A DNA stretch of 64,000 nucleotides from Phaeodactylibacter luteus (lineage in GTDB: Bacteria > Bacteroidota > Bacteroidia > Chitinophagales > Saprospiraceae), in NCBI RefSeq assembly GCF_007993045.1, contig NZ_VOOR01000003.1, positions 124,001-188,000 on the forward strand. The letters are read 5' to 3'. Each line of letters opens with the position of its first letter. Position 1 is the first letter of the stretch. The position numbers and the translations under genes are program-made. This document shows, in pieces, positions 16,595 to 25,300 of the stretch. The notes under the pieces were generated by a model. The model saw only the letters and a program-made list of their open reading frames with translations, made no database searches and was not told where the DNA came from.

Positions 16595-17038
16595 TCATGC
16601 ACGAGGGGAGACCCGGGACACCTTGATTTTCCCGGGCACACAGTCTGCCTCTCCGGTATTCCCAGACCACGGCCCTTCTAATTTTGGCTTTGCCCCACGT
16701 TTTACGACAAACAAGTCTGCCCTTTTGTAGCACCATTCCATGTGCTCGTGCTTCCAGTTGTCCAACAGTTTGATCTCTTCCCAGTGGATAGCGCGGTTGC
16801 CGATCAGCCGGCCTTCTAATTCCATCTCAGCATAGATCTCGCCGTACTTGACAAAGCTGCGCCCCTTGATGTCCATCCCGTCCTGCTCCAGTACGAGCTT
16901 GAAAGCATACTCTGGCGTATACCCGCCCTCCTCCTGCGTGAGTATGCCCTCCCAAGTGCCGGTGAAATCAAAAACGTCCTGCCCGGCGAGCCAAAAGGGC
17001 GCAATCAACAAGCAGCTAATGGAAAAAAGAAGCTTCAT
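16595..17038 (-). CDS. Secreted protein of unknown function, lipocalin-like start
   Basis: A 147-residue exported protein. The signal peptide MKLLFSISCLLIAPFWLAGQ is cleaved after about residue 19. The mature part begins FTGTWEGILTQEEGG and continues with alternating polar and hydrophobic strands (YAFKLVLEQDGMDIKG, YAEMELEGRLIGN). This pattern resembles the small beta-barrel proteins that begin with a G-x-W motif. Two Cys late in the mature part could form a disulfide. The start at 17036-17038 was chosen for the signal peptide. It lies 38 bp downstream of rsmD and may share its transcript. I cannot assign a function. Confidence 0.6.
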   Translation of the reverse strand: MKLLFSISCLLIAPFWLAGQDVFDFTGTWEGILTQEEGGYTPEYAFKLVLEQDGMDIKGRSFVKYGEIYAEMELEGRLIGNRAIHWEEIKLLDNWKHEHMEWCYKRADLFVVKRGAKPKLEGPWSGNTGEADCVPGKIKVSRVSPRA

Positions 17039-17076
17039 GAAATTCGGGTTTTGAGTATTAGGTAACAAGCAAAGCC

Positions 17077-17631
17077 TTACTGGGTGTTCCCTTCCGGACG
17101 GAAGAAACTGAATATTGTTTTGCCATAGTGCCGCTCCCCATCGTAGCGCGGGTGGGCCGTATAGGAATGATTGGGGTTGTGCTCCATAACAAAAAGCCCT
17201 CCGGGGGCCAACAGGCCATGCTTGAAAATCTCATCCGGGATGGTGTCAATCGTAGGCAAAGCATAAGGTGGGCCTGCGAAAATATAATCGTACTGCTCCC
17301 CTGCATAGGCGATGAACTTGAACACATCCCCGTGTACGATGCGGATATGCTCTTCTATGCCCAGCTCTTTGGCCGTGCGGCGGGCAAACTTCACACAGCC
17401 CGGGAACTTATCCACATAGGTGACATCCCGGCAGCCTCTGGAAATAAACTCGTAAGTATGATTGCCGGTGCCCCCAAATAGGTCGAGGACCTTCAAGCCC
17501 TCGAATTCAAGCTGATTGTACAAAATATTGAACAAGCCCTCTTTGGCGAAGTCCGTTGTAGGCCGGGTAGGCCAGTTTTTGGCAGGGGGGTTGAACCTAC
17601 GCCCTTTAAATTGGCCGCCAATAATACGCAT
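17077..17631 (-). CDS. rsmD: 16S rRNA (guanine-N2)-methyltransferase, RsmD-like
   Basis: A 184-residue SAM-dependent methyltransferase. RsmD methylates G966 of 16S rRNA in the assembled small subunit. The N-terminal MRIIGGQFKGRRF and RPTTDFAKEGLFNIL are family signatures, and the SAM-binding loop is LDLFGGTGN (49-57). The catalytic motif, normally DPPY or NPPY, reads GPPY here (residues 120-123), so the polar residue that positions the guanine amino group is replaced by Gly. The gene otherwise looks intact. In many Bacteroidota it lies next to a DUF3822 gene; here two mobile repeats separate them. Confidence 0.87.
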   Translation of the reverse strand: MRIIGGQFKGRRFNPPAKNWPTRPTTDFAKEGLFNILYNQLEFEGLKVLDLFGGTGNHTYEFISRGCRDVTYVDKFPGCVKFARRTAKELGIEEHIRIVHGDVFKFIAYAGEQYDYIFAGPPYALPTIDTIPDEIFKHGLLAPGGLFVMEHNPNHSYTAHPRYDGERHYGKTIFSFFRPEGNTQ

Positions 17632-17793
17632 GGCATTTCAGGTTTGATGTAACAAAAAGAACAAGAAGAAAGGCCCGTGGTTGGCAACAGCTCCTAATGT
17701 GCGGAAATTACCGCAAGCTGCAGATCCGCTATTCAGGGCTCTGGCCAACAACACATTGAGGCGATTGGCAGGGCTAACAACGCCAACAGCCGG

Positions 17794-17996
17794 GGGTCGT
17801 AAACCAAAATATCCCAAGCGTTTATGCTTTTCTGGCTTTAGCCTGGCATTGGCCTAGCGCTGCGCAGGGGTGGCAAGCCCGTTAGGGCCGAGCGGATAGC
17901 GAGCCCCGGAGCATAGCGGCTCCTGCCATCGGGCAGGGGCAGGCCCCCATCCTCACAGCTGGGCAGGCCCAAATAACAACAATCTGGTTTGCGCCC
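17794..17996 (-). mobile_element. MITE-like element family 1, copy B, with 7-bp target duplication
   Basis: A 203-bp element in reverse orientation. It begins GGGTCGTAAACC and ends GGTTTGCGCCC, giving good terminal inverted repeats, and is flanked by CAGCCGG at 17787-17793 and 17997-18003. Read on the minus strand it has the same core as copy A, with hairpin loops cgat and taac. It lies in the 600-bp gap between DUF3822 and rsmD, which run in the same direction, and only 20 bp from a family 2 repeat. The rest of the gap (17632-17786) shows no gene. Confidence 0.88.
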
Positions 17997-18015
17997 CAGC
18001 CGGGCCCACTAACGG

Positions 18016-18225
18016 TTAGCGCATGTTTGACAGCCGGCCGCTGCACTAAGCACTTTTTGGGGCGGTTCCATTTTAAAAATCGAGCACTTACACACACCTG
18101 CTGTACCAGCAAGATCTTGGCGAAGCCACTACACTCGAGCTTAGCGGGCTAAATGAAAATTTAGTGCAGGAGCCAGGTTCATCAAGCGTTGATGGCAATA
18201 GGCACGAGCTCCAAATATGCGCTAA
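18016..18225 (+). repeat. Dispersed repeat family 2, copy 2
   Basis: A 210-bp repeat with the clearest family 2 ends: TTAGCGCATGTTTGA at the left and the complement of TTAGCGCATATTTGG at the right (13 of 15). Its interior matches copy 1 in the blocks CTGTACCAGCA, GCCAC, TTAGCGGGCTAAAT and GGCACGAGCTC. It ends 8 bp beyond the stop codon of the DUF3822 gene. I found no convincing target duplication. Confidence 0.75.
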
Positions 18226-18233
18226 ATGCCCCC

Positions 18234-19076
18234 TCAAACAAAGCTTAGGCTGAGCAGGCTGAAATATTGATACAACTGTAGCTCCTTTTGCACCTGCCCA
18301 AGCTTGAAATAAGCACCGGGGGACAAAAACTGAACCTGCAAAACGTAGCGCTTGATGCTTCGGAAAGCATCGGAATCCTCTGCGAGCGCCCCTGAAAGGT
18401 AAACGCCATGCTTTTCAGGGTTGAGCTGACACTGTTCGTAGGCCAGCATCAGGAAGTAAGTGATATCTTTTGCATGTTGCACCGGGTTGATGCTGAAGTA
18501 CTGCAGGCTCCCGCCCTCGATCACGGTAACGCAGAAATAGCCCCCTTGGAGATGGCCAAAAAGTGCAGGCTGATGCGCAGCATACCCCATACGGCGCTGC
18601 CCCTCTATGAGCGCGCTGCCCAAATGGAATACCCGGCAACCGGGGAATGCCTTCCGCAAACTGACGTTCAACGAGGAGGGAAGCGGGTAGACCAGCTGTG
18701 CCCCAAATGCATCGATGCGGTTGTCCAGCACATCTGTGCCCTCTGCCAAGGCTGTAGTATGAGACAGGTACTGAGGGGCATGAGCTTTATTGAACAGGCG
18801 GGCTGGGACAATAGCCTGAGCAGGCGTAGCCACCCCCAGGGTGATCGCCCTAAAGGGGGAGCGCAGCAAGAGATCTGTGCCCGATACAGCCCGCACAGCC
18901 TCCGGGGAGAGCCCTGAGCTTGGCAGCCGGTACCGGCGCAGCACAAGCAATTCCTGCTGTGCAGACCATACCACATAATCAAAACTGCCCATCCCGGCCA
19001 GGATGGACAGTTCATAATTATTGGTGTTTCTTTTTTCGAAAGCAGGTGATATGATATCCGTGATTACCTCTCCCAA
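18234..19076 (-). CDS. DUF3822 family protein
   Basis: A 280-residue protein of the Bacteroidota-specific DUF3822 family. From memory, a structure from this family has an actin-like (PilM/FtsA-type) ATPase fold. The N-terminal NNYELSILAGMGSFDYVVW and the central FPGCRVFHLGSALIEGQRR fit the family. No ATG lies upstream of the conserved N-terminus within the open frame, so the start is probably the TTG at 19074-19076. That codon overlaps the last 13 bp of the preceding gene and implies translational coupling. The partner upstream has one N-terminal membrane helix and resembles a pilus-type minor subunit. The pair may form a membrane-anchored complex, which is inference. Confidence 0.75.
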   Translation of the reverse strand: MGEVITDIISPAFEKRNTNNYELSILAGMGSFDYVVWSAQQELLVLRRYRLPSSGLSPEAVRAVSGTDLLLRSPFRAITLGVATPAQAIVPARLFNKAHAPQYLSHTTALAEGTDVLDNRIDAFGAQLVYPLPSSLNVSLRKAFPGCRVFHLGSALIEGQRRMGYAAHQPALFGHLQGGYFCVTVIEGGSLQYFSINPVQHAKDITYFLMLAYEQCQLNPEKHGVYLSGALAEDSDAFRSIKRYVLQVQFLSPGAYFKLGQVQKELQLYQYFSLLSLSFV

Positions 19077-19651
19077 TTGCCCGAAAGGTTTGGTGCGTTC
19101 ATATTACCGAACTTGAGGAAGCTCTTAGGATCGTATCCGCTGTCGTAGCGCGCAAAGCGAGGATCTTTGAACGCCCCCATGAATGCTTCACGGCGGACGC
19201 CCACCTCTACAACGGGCACGATAGTGCTCTGATAAGAAATTGTGTCAGCTTTGATTTCGAACGCCTGCCCACCGCTGTAGGGCACATACTTCAGAGAATC
19301 GAGCGACATGCCGAGCACCGTCCGGATAGAATCATAAGCCGGCAGGTAAGTGGTATCGTAAATGATCTCGCCAGTAAAGTTGGGGTCATCCGGGTCACCG
19401 ATTACCTTGATAATAGCAAAGCTATCCGTTTTCAACACCTGTGAAAGGGTATCGAAAGATGAGGCGAACTCGCCCTTGATGTTCCGATAAGCCTCCTGTG
19501 CGGTACGGATTTTCATCAGACGGTCTACCACAGCGCGCTCGCGTTTTTCTTTTTCAGCCTTAAAAGCAATAGGCTCCTGAATGCTGCTAACAAGCACGTA
19601 GACCAAACCTACTACGATAGCGGCTAGAATCAAGTTAATAACTATTCTCAT
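19064..19651 (-). CDS. Single-pass membrane protein, pseudopilin-like, unknown function
   Basis: A 195-residue protein with an N-terminal transmembrane helix (about residues 4-22, VINLILAAIVVGLVYVLVSS). A charged helix follows (KAEKEKRERAVVDRLMKIR) with AQEAYRNIKGEFASSFDTL, the layout of type II secretion or type IV pilus-like subunits, although no prepilin peptidase site is visible. The C-terminal half is rich in beta strands. It overlaps the downstream DUF3822 start by 13 bp. A candidate promoter lies 20 bp upstream. I do not know the family name; the coupling to an actin-fold DUF is the main clue. Confidence 0.65.
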   Translation of the reverse strand: MRIVINLILAAIVVGLVYVLVSSIQEPIAFKAEKEKRERAVVDRLMKIRTAQEAYRNIKGEFASSFDTLSQVLKTDSFAIIKVIGDPDDPNFTGEIIYDTTYLPAYDSIRTVLGMSLDSLKYVPYSGGQAFEIKADTISYQSTIVPVVEVGVRREAFMGAFKDPRFARYDSGYDPKSFLKFGNMNAPNLSGNWER

Positions 19652-19670
19652 TTTTCGGTTTGTTTTGACG

Positions 19671-19678
19671 CAAGTATA
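19671..19678 (-). promoter_or_regulatory. -7 box upstream of the pseudopilin-like gene
   Basis: TATACTTG on the minus strand matches TAnnTTTG at 7 of 8 positions, 20 bp before the ATG. No clear -33 element is seen. Confidence 0.28.
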
Positions 19679-19838
19679 AATAATTTCTCGTGAAAAACTG
19701 CCATCCTCAGCGGGGCATTTTCCCCCTCCGCCACCACCCCAGCGCTTTATTGAGGCACAGGCAGAAGAAGACCGCCAACAGGGGGAGCGCCCTGATTACG
19801 GTAGGCAAGATAAAACAAACCCAGCATTTTCTATGCCT

Positions 19839-20213
19839 CTAACTTGCTATTTTAAAGGTGCCGTTGCAGGCTGCCCCAGCTTCCACCTCCAATCGGGAAG
19901 CAGATACCTCCCCGTCAACCCGGGCAGTGGCCGTGAGCTGAAGCAGGCCGCTGACCTCCAAATTGCCTTGTATATGCCCAGATATTATCGCCGTGCCTGC
20001 GGTTACGTTCCCGGCAATCACCCCGTTTGGGCCCAGCACCAAGCGCTGCTCCCCTTTCAGGTCTCCTTGCAGCTTGCCATCCAAGCGGATGTTCTCTCTG
20101 CATTGCAGATCGCCCTGTATGGCCGTGCCGGCCGAAATGATACAATTGCCCTCAGCAGCGCGCACAGCATCTGCTTCCAAGGCTTTGGCTTTTGTTTTTG
20201 CTTTGGCCATCAT
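19839..20213 (-). CDS. Bactofilin (polymer-forming cytoskeletal protein)
   Basis: A 124-residue bactofilin. The core (about residues 25-120) is a right-handed beta-helix with short repeats seen as IISAGTAIQGDLQ, NIRLDGKLQGDLKG, GVIAGNVTAGTAIISGHIQGNL and GLLQLTATARVDGEVSA. Bactofilins polymerise without nucleotides into filaments that organise the envelope or cell shape. The N-terminus is a short Lys/Ala-rich tail (MMAKAKTKAKALEA), which can bind membrane in this family. Either of two adjacent ATGs (20213 or 20210) may be used. The gene is divergent from tsaD with 117 bp between starts. Confidence 0.88.
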   Translation of the reverse strand: MMAKAKTKAKALEADAVRAAEGNCIISAGTAIQGDLQCRENIRLDGKLQGDLKGEQRLVLGPNGVIAGNVTAGTAIISGHIQGNLEVSGLLQLTATARVDGEVSASRLEVEAGAACNGTFKIAS

Positions 20214-20330
20214 GTTGAAATCGGTCTTTTTGGTGTTGGTCAAGTAAAAGCCTCGTGGCTGGCCGCACGGAAGTTGCACGTTTGAAGGAAAAGCCTGTCC
20301 TTTGCGGTCCACAATTGAACGGAACGCCCA

Positions 20331-21335
20331 ATGAGCATTACCTTACTCGCTATCGAATCTTCCTGTGACGACACCTCCGCCGCTGTCCTGCGCGACGGCG
20401 AAGTGCTCAGCAACTGCGTAGCCAACCAAGAGGCTCACCGTTTATACGGAGGGGTAGTGCCAGAGGTTGCGTCCCGCGCCCATCAGGTCAATATTATCCC
20501 CGTAGTAGACTTGGCGCTGAAAGATGCCGGAGTGGATAAATCTGAGCTGAGCGCCATCGCTTTTACCCGGGGGCCAGGCCTGTTAGGCTCCCTCATTGTC
20601 GGCGTTTCTTTTGCCAAAGCACTGGGGCTGAGCCTCAATATCCCGCTTATTGAAGTGCACCACATGCAGGCGCACATCCTGGCCCACTTTGCAGAAGACC
20701 CCAAGCCTGCTTTCCCTTTCCTTTGCCTGACCGTCTCTGGCGGGCATACTCAGATCGTTCAGGTCAACAGCCCTTTTGATATGGCAGTGCTAGGGCAGAC
20801 CATTGACGATGCCGCCGGCGAAGCTTTTGACAAAACCGGGAAAATGCTAGGGCTGCCCTACCCTTCCGGGCCGGTCATCGATCAGCTCGCCCAAAAAGGA
20901 ACGCCTAAGTTCGATTTCCCAGAGCCCCGTATCCCAGGGCTGGACTTCAGCTTCAGCGGGCTAAAGACGGCCATCCTTTATTACTTGCAGAAACAGGTAC
21001 GGGCTGAGCCCGATTTTGTAAAAGACAACCTCAACGACATCTGCGCTTCCGTACAGGAGCGCATTGTGACCATCCTCCTGAAAAAGCTGCGCAAAGCGAG
21101 CCGGCAGACTGGCATCAAGGAAATTGCGATTGCAGGCGGGGTCTCGGCCAACTCCGGGCTGAGGGCAGGGCTGAAGGCCATGGGGGGAAAGGAAGGCTGG
21201 AACACCTATATCCCGGCCTTTGAGTATTGTACCGATAATGCAGGGATGATTGCGGTAGCCGCCTACTACAAATATCTAAACGGGGATTTCACAAGCCAAT
21301 CCGTTCAGCCCGCTGCCCGCCTGCCCCAATCTTGA
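20331..21335 (+). CDS. tsaD: tRNA N6-adenosine threonylcarbamoyltransferase
   Basis: A 334-residue protein of the Kae1/TsaD family. With TsaB and TsaE it transfers threonylcarbamoyl to A37 of ANN-decoding tRNAs, giving t6A, an essential modification. The N-terminal LAIESSCDDTSAAVL, the metal-binding HHMQAHILAH, SGGHTQIV, DDAAGEAFDKTGKMLGL and the C-terminal GGVSANSGLR are all present and the length is normal. It starts with ATG at 20331, divergent from the bactofilin gene. A truncated family 1 repeat follows its 3' end. Confidence 0.97.
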   Translation: MSITLLAIESSCDDTSAAVLRDGEVLSNCVANQEAHRLYGGVVPEVASRAHQVNIIPVVDLALKDAGVDKSELSAIAFTRGPGLLGSLIVGVSFAKALGLSLNIPLIEVHHMQAHILAHFAEDPKPAFPFLCLTVSGGHTQIVQVNSPFDMAVLGQTIDDAAGEAFDKTGKMLGLPYPSGPVIDQLAQKGTPKFDFPEPRIPGLDFSFSGLKTAILYYLQKQVRAEPDFVKDNLNDICASVQERIVTILLKKLRKASRQTGIKEIAIAGGVSANSGLRAGLKAMGGKEGWNTYIPAFEYCTDNAGMIAVAAYYKYLNGDFTSQSVQPAARLPQS

Positions 21336-21358
21336 AAATGTACGAGCCCTACTTCTCT

Positions 21359-21474
21359 GCCCCTACACAATGTGAGGGGGCCTGCCCCTGCCCAACGGCA
21401 GGTGCCGCTATGCTCCGGGGCTCGCTATCCGCTCGGCCCTATCGGGCTTGACACCCCTCCGCAGCGCTAGGCCG
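21359..21474 (+). repeat. Family 1 repeat core, copy C
   Basis: About 116 bp shares the family 1 core from acacaatgtgagggggcctg through cgcagcgctaggcc. The hairpins have loops caac and tatc. The GGGCGCAAACC end and the opposite end are missing, so it is a truncated or shorter subtype. Its right end (ggccggcgc) resembles copies at 28804 and 51411. It lies between the convergent tsaD and DUF697 genes; nothing else is seen in the gap. Confidence 0.8.
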
Positions 21475-21543
21475 GCGCTGCCACAAATCCAAATAGCCCG
21501 GGGTGGTGCCGCTCCGGGCTATTCCCTATACCATTCGCAGCGC

Positions 21544-22263
21544 CTAAAAATCATTAATGACCTTCTGCTTCAATTGTTGAAACTCCTCCTCCGAAATCAC
21601 CCCGGCGTCCCGCAGCTGTGCCAATTCCCGCAAGCGGGCCAGAGAATCGGTGCCCGATGAGCCCGTAGCCTTATTGCCTTCAACCGGCCCTTCCGCAGCC
21701 GTTTCAGCTGCTTTGGCCGCTTCAGCCTCGGCTTTGGCTTTATCGTCCTTGCGCAGCTGCTCGGCAACTTTTTTGCCTTTCTCGAACTGCTCCTTGTACA
21801 TCTTCTTCAAGCGGGCGGGGTCAAAATCTAGAATGGTGCCGCCGGACTCAAAATGGCGCTTAAAAACCTGCCCCAAAGCATAAGTGGACGCGCCAGCAAA
21901 AATCGAGACCGTTACGCCGCCCACTACCGAGCCCAAACCAGGGATAAGCTTGACGATGCTGCCGGCGCCCAAACGGGCAAGGGTCGTGCTCGTGAGGGAG
22001 GTCACAATGGCTTTGCCCTGCGTCTCCGAAAAATCAAGGTCGTAAGCACGGCACATCTGCCGGATCATATCTAGTTGCAAAGCGCTGACTGCGAAGATAT
22101 CTGCAATCAATATCGGGATAAAACCTGCCCCCATAGACCACACGACGTGGTTGCGGATGATGGTCTCCGCATGTTGGCTCCTTGGGCTGTTAGAATCGCT
22201 CATGACAATCTTTTTTACAGTTTGGGCACTTTTGAGTACCTGCATAATCTTCTTTTGGTCCAT
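21544..22263 (-). CDS. DUF697 membrane protein with C-terminal SHOCT domain
   Basis: A 239-residue protein. The N-terminal two thirds (about 25-150) match the DUF697 (YcjF-like) domain, with ADIFAVSALQLDMIRQMCR, the Gly-rich GLGSVVGGVTVSIFAG and two hydrophobic hairpins that probably insert in the inner membrane. An Ala/Lys/Glu-rich linker (about 165-205) follows. The end is a short helical SHOCT motif (LRELAQLRDAGVISEEEFQQ), which usually serves oligomerisation. The function is unknown; DUF697 proteins often accompany GTPases, but none is beside it here. It lies 89 bp downstream of the PKD protein gene. Confidence 0.8.
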   Translation of the reverse strand: MDQKKIMQVLKSAQTVKKIVMSDSNSPRSQHAETIIRNHVVWSMGAGFIPILIADIFAVSALQLDMIRQMCRAYDLDFSETQGKAIVTSLTSTTLARLGAGSIVKLIPGLGSVVGGVTVSIFAGASTYALGQVFKRHFESGGTILDFDPARLKKMYKEQFEKGKKVAEQLRKDDKAKAEAEAAKAAETAAEGPVEGNKATGSSGTDSLARLRELAQLRDAGVISEEEFQQLKQKVINDF

Positions 22264-22352
22264 GCTCGCAATGATATCGGAATCTGGTACAATTTGACGC
22301 TTTTTTCGACAACACGGCTATTTTCTAGGCTGAACGGCAACGCCCATAGCCG

Positions 22353-25300
22353 TCAGCGGAGCAGGGTCACCGTACCCGTTGCCCGCCTGCGCTCTCCGTT
22401 CAGGAAAGTCAGGTCTGCGATCCAAGTATATGCCCCTTGTGGCAAAGGCTCCCCTTTGTAAGTGCCATCCCAAGCCCCTGCCGGCTGATTGCCCCTCACT
22501 TCCTCTGAATGCCAAACCTGCTCCCCATAAGGAGCGTATACCCGTATCGTGATGGCATCTACCCCTATCCCTACAGGTTTGAAAACGCGGACATCACCCG
22601 CCCCATAGTCAGGGGAGAAAGCGTTGGGCGCATGAAAAGTATTGATCCACTCTGGCTGCAGAAAGATAGTGGTATCATGCTGGCAAAGGAACACCCCGCC
22701 ATTATCATTGTAGGCCGTAAGCGTTACGGGCAGGCGGTCATTAAAATTAAATTCGTGCAAAGGCTCAAAGGCTGTAGTCGTAAAGCCATCCCCAAAATCC
22801 CATAAGAAGCGGTTGGCCTGCCTGCTGTAATTGAAAAACAAAACCTCCCCCAGCCGGCTCTCGAGCGGGTCAATCGTATAATCAAAATCAGCAGTCGGGC
22901 TGGGATAGACGGTCAGCGCATCGGCCAGCTGCAGGGTATCGCGGCAGGCTTCATTATAAATCGCCACCAGGGTAACGTCATACTGCCCGGGCTCTGGCAG
23001 GACAAAGCTTGGCCGGTCTACCGTAAACGGCGGGCGGGACTCAATGAGCCAAACGTACTCGGCAGCTTGCTCGGATAAGTTGTCTATCTCCACATAAAGC
23101 GGCTCGCACCCTTGTGTATCGGAAAAGGCAAGAGCGGCTTCCGGCCGCCCAAGGATATCCACTTCCTGCACTAAGGTATCGAGGCAGCCAAACTCGTTCT
23201 CTACAATGAGCCCTACAGAGAAGGCACCGGGAGAAGTATAGGTGAACAAAGGCGAGGTGCCAGCAGAAGTGCTGCCTTCTCCAAAAGACCAACGGTTATC
23301 AATATTCCCAGTTGAGGTGTTCTCGAAAAGCACGCTCCGGGGCACTCCGCATGCTTCTGGCTGCTCAAAAACAAAGCCCGCAACCGGAGCCGGATAGACG
23401 GTTACCGTTTCGACAAGGGTATCGGCAGGGCACCCGTTGAAAGAAAGGGCCACCAAACGCACCGCATAGCTCCCAGCCTCGCCAAAGGTCTGGGCAGGAG
23501 ATACCTGCGTACTGCTGTTGCCGTTGCCAAAATCCCAGCTGTAAGTATCTGCCCATTGTGATGCATTCTCAAAATCAACAGCCAGCCCCTGGCAGCCCGC
23601 GTCAGGCCCAAATGCAAACCCGGCAACCGGGCTGTTGAGCACCTCTATCTCCCGGGCAGAGGTATCCCGGCAACCATTGGCACTGATAGCGGTCAGCTCG
23701 ATGATGGAAGCCCCCGCCTCGGGCAGGCTGGAAATGGGCGCTACCAGCGTGCTCATCTCCCCAAAAATATCCCATTCGTATGCCACTGCGCCCTCAGACT
23801 GATTTTGCAGGAAGAGGGTATCCACCCCAAGGCAATACAACTGCTCGGGGATGAAGAAACTGCTGACCGGGTCCGGGTGGACCGTGATGTTGAAAAAGGT
23901 AGTATCGCCAAAACAGCCGAGCTCATCCGTTACGGACAGGCGCACCGGATATTGCCCGGGCGCTTCAAACGTGTGCACAGGCTCGGCCTCAAAGCTGGCA
24001 GAGGTCCCGTCCATGAAATCCCAGACAAAGTTGAGCGCCCCCTCCCCTTGGCTCGTATTCGCAAAAGCCACACTGAGCGGGCTACAGCCACTGACCTGCG
24101 AAGGGGCAAAAGCAGCTTGTGGACGGCCTAAAATAGTAATGGTTTCTGTCCGTGTAGCCGGGCAATTGTCCGCCAGGCTGTAAACCGTCAGGCTGACCGT
24201 GTACTGCCCCGCCGAATCGTAGGCAGCCTCAGGGGCCGGCAGCGTGCTGTTCTGGCCGTTGCCAAAATCCCAAAAAACCCCGCCTACGTCAGGTGTAGCG
24301 TGGGCAAAAGCTACCACCTCGCCCATACAGGCCGTAGCAGGCAAGGACATCACAGGCTCTGGCGCAGGAAGTACCTCGATGAAAGCCGTATCGGTATCCT
24401 GGCCACAGCCGCTGGCATAAAGCACGATCGTATGGAGGCCAGGCTCTTGCAGTACAACTACCGGGTTGGGCTGTTCGCTCCCGCTTATGGCCCCAGAAGG
24501 CGCAATGACCTGCCAGCTGTTCCGTGCCCCCGGAGTGGAAAAGTTTTGCAACTGCACCTCCAACGGAGAACAGCCGCTCAGCGTATCCAACTGAATGAAA
24601 GCATCAATATCAGGAGGGAAAACCGTTATGTCCTGCCATACGGTATCTACACCGCATTCATTCTCGGCCACCAGCCGCACTTCATATACGCTCACGGCAG
24701 TATCCGGGGTAGTATACAGCTGTGGCGGGGGCAAGCTGTCAGATACAGACAAGCCATTGCCCATTTGCCATTGATAGCTGTCGGCATTGCCTACGGTAGC
24801 ATTAGCAAAAGAAACCTCTAGCGGAGAACACCCCTCGTCTTCGCTTATACCGAAAGAGGCCTGCGGATAGGGATGTACCAAGATTTGCGCCATTTGTGTG
24901 TCCGGGCCACAAAAGTTGGACACCGTCAAGATGAGGTCAAAGATAGAATCTGTGGTGATGCTGTCCAAAACGAGCCCGCTCAGCTGAGGGCCGAAAAGCG
25001 TGTCGCCTTCCAACTGCCAAAACTGCTGTATGCTGTCCCCATAACTGGTATTGACAAGCGATACCCCGAATGGGGCACAGCCCTCTGTTTCGGCTAAGGC
25101 AAATTCAGCTACAGGCGGGGTGGTAATATAGAGCACCGTGTCCTTTTGAGCTTCACACCCAAATGCAGAAGTAACGCCCAACGTGACGGTGTACGTGCCG
25201 GGAGTGGAATAACTATACCCTGGAGAAGCTTCCGAGCTTTGCCCTCCGTCCCCAAAATCCCAACTGTAACTACTGGCCAGGGCCGATCCGTCCTGAAAGG

